Under the pieces are notes generated by a model. That model did not search any database. It saw nothing but the letters and a program-made list of their open reading frames with translations, and was not told where the DNA came from. DNA of 64,000 bases from an uncultured Verrucomicrobiales bacterium (GTDB taxonomy: Bacteria > Verrucomicrobiota > Verrucomicrobiia > Verrucomicrobiales > Akkermansiaceae), in the NCBI GenBank assembly GCA_947039485.1, contig CAMQZC010000005.1:42989-106988 (forward strand). Reading direction: 5' to 3'. Positions 58,367 through 64,000 of this stretch are shown here, piece after piece; position 1 is the stretch's first letter, and each line of letters begins with the position of its first letter. The translations under genes and the position numbers were made by a program.

Positions 58367-58720
58367 ATGAACGAAGAAAATCAACTCAATCACGGCATCC
58401 AGCGCATTGATAGCATCATGACCAGCTGGGAGCTCGGTAATCACGACCTCGTCGAGGTCTCCACCGAGCAACTCACCCACAAGCAAGTGCAAAAAGCACG
58501 CGCCGGACGACAAATCTCACTTAAAATGATGCAAAAGGTCGCACGCGCCCTCAATGTAGCCATCTGGACGAACCGTCTCCGCGACGAAGCTCAGAAGGAC
58601 GCCTACTATGAGTACATCCACAACGACCTCTTCAGCTTCTCAAAGAGCTATCGGGGCGATGAGGGATGGCAAGATCCCAATGCAGCTCTCCTCGCCGCTT
58701 ACCTCAGCGACGAAGCCTAA
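58367..58720 (+). CDS. conserved small protein with helix-turn-helix-like segment
   Basis: A 117-residue soluble protein. A segment at residues about 25-65 (LVEVSTEQLTHKQVQKARAGRQISLKMMQKVARALNVAIW, read in two halves) has the spacing of a Cro/XRE-like helix-turn-helix: Gln-x-x-Lys-Ala-Arg, turn, Ser-Leu-x-Met-x-x-Lys-Val-Ala-Arg-Ala-Leu-Asn. The C-terminal part is acidic with many aromatic residues. A DNA-binding role is possible, but the protein is not recognised as a known family. Downstream comes a hairpin and xseA. Confidence 0.65.
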   Translation: MNEENQLNHGIQRIDSIMTSWELGNHDLVEVSTEQLTHKQVQKARAGRQISLKMMQKVARALNVAIWTNRLRDEAQKDAYYEYIHNDLFSFSKSYRGDEGWQDPNAALLAAYLSDEA

Positions 58721-58743
58721 CAATCTAACAATCTAACACAGCA

Positions 58744-58770
58744 GGGCGGAGTCTTACAACTCCGCCCTTG
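58744..58770 (+). terminator. hairpin between the HTH-like gene and xseA
   Basis: Nine-base-pair stem GGGCGGAGT with ACTCCGCCC, loop of six; the T run is short (CTTGC), so termination may be partial. xseA starts 25 bases later. Confidence 0.5.
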
Positions 58771-58794
58771 CAAATTCCCCATTCCCCCCCCATC

Positions 58795-60144
58795 ATGCCT
58801 CAGTCTGTCACCGAGCTAGTCAGCCGCCTCAAGCAAGCTGTGGAAATCCACGTGGGCGAGCAGAGCCTTATTGGCGAGATAGGCTCCTGCAAGGCCGCGA
58901 GCAGCGGCCACGCCTACTTCACCGTCAAGGATGCCAAGAGCCAGCTGCAATGCGTACTCTATCGCTTCCAAGCAGCTAACTGCCCAGTGAGACTGCGCGA
59001 GGGACTGCAGGTAGAGCTGCGAGGCCGCGCCACAGTCTGGGAGGGTCGCGGCAGCCTACAATTCATCGTCAGCCATGTCAAGGAGGCAGGGCAGGGCAGC
59101 CTACAGCAGCAATTTGAAGCACTCAAGGCAAAGCTCGCATCAGAGGGCCTCTTTGAGAGCAGCCGCAAGAAAGCGCTGCCCGCCTGGCCTCGCAGCGTGG
59201 GACTCATCACCTCCGCGAGCGGAGCCGTCATCGAGGACATGCGCCACCGACTCGAAAGCCGCGCCCCATGGATGCGCGCCTACCTCTACCCAGCACAGGT
59301 GCAGGGCAAGGGAGCAGAGCAGGGACTAGCAGCAGCCATTGAGCAGTGGAATGATCCGGAGCGATACAATTTACCCCCTGTAGACTACATCATCCTCGCA
59401 CGCGGTGGTGGTAGCCTCGAAGACCTCTGGTGCTTTAACGAGGAAATTCTAGCGCGAGCAATAGCCTCAAGCCGCATCCCCATCATCTCCGCTGTTGGCC
59501 ATGAGACAGATTTTACCATTGCCGACTTTGTGGCAGATATGCGCGCCCCAACTCCGAGTGCCGCCATCGAGCTAAGCACACCTGATGCCGCGCAGCTGCG
59601 CGGCTGGATCGATCACTGCGAGCAGGACATCAAGCGCAAGATGCAGCGAGCCATCGAGACCGCGCGCCTGCGCCTGCGACTTTTTGAGCAGAGCCGCCTG
59701 CGCAGCCCACAGGAAGCGATCGCCCCCTTTGCCCAGCGCCTAGATAATCTAGAGGAGGACATCAGCGGCATCATGAGTAATCGCCTGCTGCTGGAGCGCA
59801 ACCGCGTCGAGCTGATGGCAGCACGCATCAGCCCCTATAGCACCTTGCAGCGCATTAGCGCGAGCAAGCAGCAGCTAGAGCAGCGCGAGCAATGGTTCAT
59901 CAGTCAGGTCAAGCATCGACTGGTGCAGGAGAGCTCGCATCTCGACAGCCTCCGCGCCGAGATACGCGCGGCTAGCCCCCAAAACGCCCTCGACCGCGGC
60001 TACGCCCTCGTGCAAAATGCGCAAGGGAAACTGCTGCGTGATAGCAGCGAAATCAAGGCCGGCGATCAAGTCAACATCAGCCTCGGACGCGGCAGCCTCA
60101 ACGCCAGCGTCAGTGGCGAAGGCAAGCGCGCCCTCAAACAATAA
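58795..60144 (+). CDS. xseA: exodeoxyribonuclease VII large subunit
   Basis: A 449-residue protein, the catalytic subunit of a nuclease that degrades single-stranded DNA. The N-terminal OB-fold reads IGEIGSCKAASSGHAYFTVKDAKSQLQCVLYRF in order; the catalytic domain has GLITSASGAVIEDMRHRL near residue 140, ARGGGSLEDLWCFNEE near 203 and SAVGHETDFTIADFVADMRAPTPSAAIEL near 235; the long coiled coil follows (residues 270-400). The ATG at 58795 gives the standard N-terminus. The small subunit gene xseB, often adjacent, is not seen; the following short gene is an unrelated exported peptide. Confidence 0.95.
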   Translation: MPQSVTELVSRLKQAVEIHVGEQSLIGEIGSCKAASSGHAYFTVKDAKSQLQCVLYRFQAANCPVRLREGLQVELRGRATVWEGRGSLQFIVSHVKEAGQGSLQQQFEALKAKLASEGLFESSRKKALPAWPRSVGLITSASGAVIEDMRHRLESRAPWMRAYLYPAQVQGKGAEQGLAAAIEQWNDPERYNLPPVDYIILARGGGSLEDLWCFNEEILARAIASSRIPIISAVGHETDFTIADFVADMRAPTPSAAIELSTPDAAQLRGWIDHCEQDIKRKMQRAIETARLRLRLFEQSRLRSPQEAIAPFAQRLDNLEEDISGIMSNRLLLERNRVELMAARISPYSTLQRISASKQQLEQREQWFISQVKHRLVQESSHLDSLRAEIRAASPQNALDRGYALVQNAQGKLLRDSSEIKAGDQVNISLGRGSLNASVSGEGKRALKQ

Positions 60145-60149
60145 TATTC

Positions 60150-60287
60150 ATGGACATGAAGCAACTCCCCTCACTGCTTGCCCTCCTCGCGCTCTGCTCC
60201 ATGCTCAGCGCGCAAAACACCAATGCGCGTGCGACTGATGGCCGTTACTACGATGCACAGGGGCGCTATCAAGGACGTAGCAACTGA
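60150..60287 (+). CDS. 45-residue exported peptide with YYDAQGRYQGR motif
   Basis: Reads MDMKQLPSLLALLALCSMLSAQNT, then NARATDGRYYDAQGRYQGRSN and a stop. Residues 3-21 form a signal peptide (Lys, Leu-rich core, SAQ or LSA cleavage site). The mature part of about 20 residues carries Tyr-Tyr-Asp-x-x-Gly-Arg-Tyr-x-Gly-Arg, a motif that occurs as repeats in larger exported bacterial proteins. It starts five bases after the xseA stop and so is probably cotranscribed. An alternative ATG is at 60156. Function unknown; the signal-peptide composition supports that it is real. Confidence 0.55.
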   Translation: MDMKQLPSLLALLALCSMLSAQNTNARATDGRYYDAQGRYQGRSN

Positions 60288-60343
60288 GAATCGAGCCAAA
60301 AATGCTTTTCTAGCTAAAAAATCGCATAAAGATTAAAAAAAGC

Positions 60344-60372
60344 TTGCAAGATGCTTCTATTTCCGTTAAACT
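60344..60372 (+). promoter_or_regulatory. promoter of tRNA-Leu (AAG)
   Basis: TTGCAA and TAAACT separated by 17 bases, 24 bases before the tRNA. Confidence 0.6.
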
Positions 60373-60396
60373 CTCCTCGCACACAATGCAAACGCT

Positions 60397-60478
<82 letters not shown>

Positions 60479-60479
60479 T

Positions 60480-60520
60480 AAACTGCCGCGAGAGTCATAA
60501 CGACCTCGCGGCAGTTTTTT
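60480..60520 (+). terminator. intrinsic terminator after tRNA-Leu
   Basis: Perfect 12-base-pair stem AACTGCCGCGAG, 12-base loop, six T residues. Confidence 0.9.
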
Positions 60521-61045
60521 GTTTGGATAGCGACATGTATCGCGAGAAAAATGGTGAGTGGTGAGAGCCAAAGGCCATACTCAATTGTCCAAAAACAGGG
60601 GAGCCGCCCAATCAAAAACAGGGAAAGGCAATGCGGATGCCGCGCCCCCACATGAGGCAAGGGCGCGGACCCGTTCTTCGGTAGCATAAGTGCGGAGAGA
60701 CGAAGAAAATGCGTCTGGGCCTCCTCTCAGTATGACACAAGGCATCCATAAACGGGATTCCTAGCGTCAGAGAAGTTGCCTTAGACTATTGTATAGTCTA
60801 GAGTATCTATCCCTTGGGGTCAAGGCAAAAAGTGCTGTTCTGTTCAAATTTTGTGAGAAAAATTATTATTTCCCTCAGCTTGTCCCCGTTATTCGACCCG
60901 CAATAGATCACTCATCGAGACTTGAGCTAGCGTGCTGATTTCCCACCTTCTGGGCAAATAGGGGTATTTCTGCCGTGATGGCAATGCTTTTCATCGACCT
61001 CATGCCCCTCCCTAGAGAAAAAGTGGACTTAGGGCAAAAAAAACC
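60521..61045. other. intergenic stretch, no gene supported
   Basis: About 525 bases with several stops in all frames and no credible coding stretch. It contains a perfect dyad TAGACTAT-TGT-ATAGTCTA at 60782-60800, a candidate protein-binding site, and no other recognisable element. Confidence 0.5.
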
Positions 61046-61074
61046 TTGATTTACGCGCATCGCTGCTATATAAT
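61046..61074 (+). promoter_or_regulatory. promoter of tRNA-Asp
   Basis: TTGATT and TATAAT separated by 17 bases. It implies an 85-base leader before the tRNA containing the hairpin CTGTAG-GCGA-CTACAG. Confidence 0.65.
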
Positions 61075-61165
61075 CCCCCTGCAGACTGTAGGCGACTACA
61101 GGATGTACTCCAAAAAGGAGTGAGAGGGAGAATTGAAGCATCGCGGATGTTTTTCCAATCACAAA

Positions 61166-61240
61166 GGAGTGGTAGCTCAGTTTGGTTAGAGCACCAGCCT
61201 GTCACGCTGGGGGTCGCGGGTTCGAGCCCCGTCCGCTTCG
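61166..61240 (+). tRNA. tRNA-Asp (GTC)
   Basis: A 75-base cloverleaf with acceptor GGAGTGG/CCGCTTC, D arm TAGCTCAGTTTGGTTAGAGC, anticodon stem CCAGC, loop CTGTCAC giving GTC, T arm GCGGGTTCGAGCCCCGT and discriminator G. Confidence 0.95.
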
Positions 61241-61241
61241 G

Positions 61242-61277
61242 AAAGAGGAGGTCATTGTTTCAATGACCTCCTCTTTT
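61242..61277 (+). terminator. intrinsic terminator after tRNA-Asp
   Basis: Perfect 16-base-pair stem AAAGAGGAGGTCATTG, loop TTT, T-rich end. Confidence 0.9.
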
Positions 61278-61440
61278 GTTTTGAGCATTTCCCCAGAATT
61301 CCCTAGCCCTGAGCTAGTGACAAAAAAGGGGCCAACGCTAAAAGCGTTGTTTAAGTGAAAATGCTTCATGTTATCAGCAGGCGGATAAAGAGCCTCCCCC
61401 TCCATCTACACGCGAGGCCGCATCTGCAGAAAGCATTTCA

Positions 61441-61484
61441 TCAGACAACGCGGCTTGACATCTAGTCAGACAACGCGCTATACT
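61441..61484 (+). promoter_or_regulatory. promoter with two 12-base direct repeats (operator-like)
   Basis: TTGACA (61455-61460) and TATACT (61479-61484) are separated by 18 bases. The 12-mer TCAGACAACGCG occurs twice, at 61441-61452 just before the -35 element and at 61466-61477 between the -35 and -10 elements, 25 bases apart. A partial third copy (CTGACAAC) follows at 61483-61490. The layout is that of a repressor-controlled promoter. It points at the interrupted lipoprotein gene at 61572. Confidence 0.6.
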
Positions 61485-61571
61485 GACAACTTGATGGAAT
61501 GAGGCACAGTGCCACAGCCATCACAATGACCCTCAGCGAGAAACTTAACGGAAAGATTACATCAATTAAAC

Positions 61572-62012
61572 ATGAAACGATTCACTGCATCATTATTAGT
61601 AGTATTAGCTTGATTCGCATGCTATGGAATCCAGCGAATCATAACCACTCCGCCTGAGATTAAGCTAATCTATAATGGCAAATTAGGAGCTGTTGGTAAA
61701 CCGAGTTGGACATCTACACAGGTATATGCTGTCGTTTATGCATATGGTTACAGTATGTCTATGAAGTCTGAATATCAAGTATATGCAGATGATGAATATT
61801 TTTATTTCAGCAAAGTCGATTTTCCCCATAAAAATCAATCGCAAAGTAGGATTCTTCGCTCAAGGAAATTTAAAAAAGAGGAAGTATTGCGTATCATTCG
61901 ATTATACGATGAAGCTCAATCATTTGATGAGTTTCGCGAACTTATCGTCGATGAAAGAACAAAAAGGCGTGAAGAATGGGAAAATTCTAGACGAAATCTT
62001 CCATCAAATTGA
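61572..62012 (+). pseudogene. lipoprotein gene interrupted by an in-frame TGA
   Basis: The frame from the ATG at 61572 reads MKRFTASLLVVLA, then TGA (61611-61613), then FACYGIQRIITTPPEIKLIY and continues open for 132 further codons to a stop at 62010-62012. The first 18 codons have the form of a lipoprotein signal with a Cys after Ala (positions 15-16), so the TGA interrupts the signal peptide. The downstream part contains SYQVYADDEYFYFSKVDF-like beta strands (YQVYADDEYFYFSKVDF) and a charged helix end (RTKRREEWENSRRN). A restart at the ATG at 61755 would give an 85-residue cytoplasmic piece. Most simply it is a recently inactivated gene; a sequencing error or recoding are alternatives. Confidence 0.65.
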
Positions 62013-62304
62013 GCCAGTCAAATGCTGTTACCTTAAGAGGAGAAATATATAAAAGAAGAATAAACCAAGTGTGAAATGATAAGTATTGGCACCCTTCTTG
62101 ACCCTAAAAAGATGAAAATTAACAAGTGGTATAATCTATATTTTGCTTTAGCGAGCCCTCATTCAATTGATTTAATGCGAATGTAAGGAAACATTGTTCA
62201 CCCTGTTCTGAAAAAGCGTCTTTACGACCCTCATAGGATATGCTAAAAATGATGTTGGGATACTGATTTTCTCAAAACATAGACTATTACACCCACCTAC
62301 CAGC
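62013..62304. other. AT-rich intergenic region
   Basis: About 290 bases without a supported gene. A purine-rich AAGAGGAGAAATATA stretch at 62035 resembles a ribosome-binding site but no open frame of useful length follows. No convincing promoter for the secreted protein gene downstream was found. Confidence 0.4.
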
Positions 62305-63927
62305 ATGAAACACATCTTAATTGCTCTTACTCTCTGCGGTAGCATCAACGCGCAAGAGAGTAGCACTACAGCTAATACGCCAGCAAGCAAAAGCGGCAAC
62401 ACAATGATGATAGGAGCTAGCACGGACACTCCTGAGACCATTGAGGTTGAGAGCCTCAACAACGAAGTCCAGCGATACCTTTTGAGTCGGGCCGTAGCAA
62501 CTCGTAGCCTGTCTGCATCAACCTCAACATATTCAAATCTTAGTGACCAGTACTTAAAAGGATTGGCTGCACAGTACAATATCTTGAGCAATATACCAAG
62601 AAGCAAACTTACCGGAGACTACAAAGCCTTTGTCGAAGGAGAACTATCCATACTCAAGGCAGTGATTGCAGATATGAATAAAGCATTTGAATCAACGAAA
62701 GACGAAGATGACAATGCCACTCACAGCGCCATTGTCGCTGTGATGTTTAAATACCTTCCACGATCGAAAGCCCATGCAGAAAAACACCCTGAGCCCAGCG
62801 CGGCAATGCGTGATTGCACGTATAGTTACATATTGCCTCAATTATTGCTAATCTATGGAACAAGATCGAATATTTGTGATGATTTTCAACAATTGCAATT
62901 TACAGAATTGCTGAAAACTCTAAAAGAAGATCTTGATCACGATGGGTGGCATGTCGACCCATTTAACTCAGAGAATCTGGGACAAATGGATGATTTAGAC
63001 CAGATGCTAGCAGATAAGTTGACGTTTCTTAAGCCTATAGCAAGATGCATCAAACACGCTCCAGCGTTAAAAAATCAATTTTGGGTTCTCAATACGAACG
63101 AGTTTGTCGATTGTTCATATTTTGAAAATTTAGGGTTTCATTCTTTAGATTTTGTTTTATCTGCTTGCGGTGAAACCAAATCAATACCCATCTTGGTGGT
63201 CGGCAAGAGTAATGGTTACATTAGAGAAGTATATCCATATATTTTTAGTTTATCTCAGGAAACATTAGAACCAAGAGGTATATGCGTTGCTAGCAGGGAT
63301 GATAGAGGAAGAAATACGGCAGAAGTAACCTATGATATCATCCTTGTTTTAGCGAAGAAGAGAGCTCCTGAACCGAGCGATTTTATATCGGAAGTGATTC
63401 TTTCTAATATAAAAACAAATAAAGGAGGTGTAGCACCTTCATTTGTATATGCTAAATTCTATGATAATAATTATTGTAGACTCGCATATACGGATGCCAT
63501 GACGGCATCTACTAATAGTTTAATTGTTAAGACTCATCATCAACAACTTTCTCAGCACGAAGACAGCGGTGAAGGTATGGGTTATGAAATAGATGACTTA
63601 GGTGATATTGCTTTGAATTATTTACCCGCACAATATAAAGACTTCACGCAAGAAATGGCAATAAGCTTAACTAATTTACAAAAGGAGATTCCAAAGTATT
63701 CTCTAGATGAATTAGGCCTTGTCAACGAAAGTAAATGCTGGAATTGGGTATGTCATTTCAAAGCAACAAAACAACCACCTGTTGAAGGAGAAACTTTTAG
63801 TTTGCATTACCTTTTTAATGGTAAAATGTGGGTAAAATATGAAGCAAAAAAGTCGGTATTTTGGTTTAGCGGTTTCTGTCTTGAGGACGAACGGAAGGCA
63901 TTGAAACAGCGTGCATTGAATGAGTAA
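62305..63927 (+). CDS. large secreted protein of unknown function
   Basis: A 540-residue exported protein with signal peptide (MKHILIALTLCGSINAQ). A Ser/Thr-rich stretch follows (residues 18-45), then mixed alpha/beta sequence with scattered Cys residues (CTYSYI, ARCIKHA, VDCSYF, ACGETK, YCRLAY, CWNWVCHF), suggesting disulfide-bonded domains. No catalytic motif or family is recognised. Codons are visibly richer in A and T than in the rest of the window (AAA, ATT, TTT, GAT dominate), so it may have been acquired. The gene is intact and ends 73 bases before the window edge. It lies in the same AT-rich block as the interrupted lipoprotein gene. Confidence 0.7.
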   Translation: MKHILIALTLCGSINAQESSTTANTPASKSGNTMMIGASTDTPETIEVESLNNEVQRYLLSRAVATRSLSASTSTYSNLSDQYLKGLAAQYNILSNIPRSKLTGDYKAFVEGELSILKAVIADMNKAFESTKDEDDNATHSAIVAVMFKYLPRSKAHAEKHPEPSAAMRDCTYSYILPQLLLIYGTRSNICDDFQQLQFTELLKTLKEDLDHDGWHVDPFNSENLGQMDDLDQMLADKLTFLKPIARCIKHAPALKNQFWVLNTNEFVDCSYFENLGFHSLDFVLSACGETKSIPILVVGKSNGYIREVYPYIFSLSQETLEPRGICVASRDDRGRNTAEVTYDIILVLAKKRAPEPSDFISEVILSNIKTNKGGVAPSFVYAKFYDNNYCRLAYTDAMTASTNSLIVKTHHQQLSQHEDSGEGMGYEIDDLGDIALNYLPAQYKDFTQEMAISLTNLQKEIPKYSLDELGLVNESKCWNWVCHFKATKQPPVEGETFSLHYLFNGKMWVKYEAKKSVFWFSGFCLEDERKALKQRALNE

Positions 63928-64000
63928 CTTTATTGAAACTATAGTATAATACTGAGTTGGGGGTTGAAAATATTTATTACAATGATAGATTAGCAGCAGC

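Noticed and set aside
60908..61162. A minus-strand frame of 84 residues
   Set aside because: Overlaps the tRNA-Asp promoter and leader; no signal or motif.
62172..62606. A 144-residue minus-strand frame with hydrophobic stretch
   Set aside because: Overlaps the start and signal peptide of the secreted protein in antisense; the plus-strand protein has the clearer signal peptide.

Overview
The window looks like a chromosomal segment of a Verrucomicrobiota bacterium related to Akkermansia. The main reason is the five-gene run at 12.0-19.7 kb, which matches in order and architecture the Amuc_1102/1101/1100/1099/1098 pilus-like locus of Akkermansia muciniphila. A long GreA-like protein, many signal-peptide and lipoprotein genes, moderate GC and scarce Shine-Dalgarno sequences fit this. 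The taxonomic call is an inference from memory of these families; no search was run.

Layout. 0-1.2 kb: a partial gene, a site-2 protease and tRNA-Asn. 1.2-6.1 kb: a cryptic podovirus remnant with a portal, scaffold-like protein, tail-tube/adaptor protein and small phage genes, but no large terminase, major capsid gene or integrase. 6.1-8.7 kb: two repeat-bearing paralogous lipoproteins, a small membrane protein and a double-HTH protein, probably still accessory DNA. 9-12 kb: an MnmM/YtqB-like methyltransferase, a LolA-like protein, a 39-residue lipoprotein, tRNA-Tyr and lgt. 12-19.7 kb: the pilus-like operon. 19.8-28.4 kb: GH13 enzyme, CBM9-like protein, GreA-like protein, a decayed gene duplication, a POT transporter and a PpiD-like chaperone carrying an EF-hand. 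28.6-34.9 kb: two tRNA-Gly genes and an exopolysaccharide export cluster (secreted protein, outer-membrane barrel, tyrosine autokinase, Wza-like exporter, MGDG-type glycosyltransferase). 35-46.2 kb: coaX, acpP, a LysM protein, ilvB, a Wzy/ligase-like protein, rpsO, a NfeD/flotillin pair, prepilin peptidase, rplQ and rpoA. 46.5-60.3 kb: tRNA-Ser, two exported proteins, ppdK, uvrC, fabG, nnr, tRNA-Leu, recQ, a NlpC/P60 lipoprotein, a conserved small protein, xseA and a 45-residue exported peptide. 60.3-64 kb: tRNA-Leu and tRNA-Asp, then visibly AT-richer DNA with an interrupted lipoprotein gene and a large secreted protein of unknown function.

How the parts fit. The pilus-like operon, the prepilin peptidase at 43.3 kb and Lgt are all envelope-assembly functions. 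The 29-40 kb genes look like surface polysaccharide synthesis and export interspersed with housekeeping genes. Two regulatory themes recur. First, many genes have a good sigma70-type promoter whose predicted transcription start falls on or within a few bases of the start codon, so their mRNAs are probably leaderless or nearly so. Second, several genes begin only about 10-40 bases after a strong intrinsic terminator, leaving little or no room for a separate promoter.
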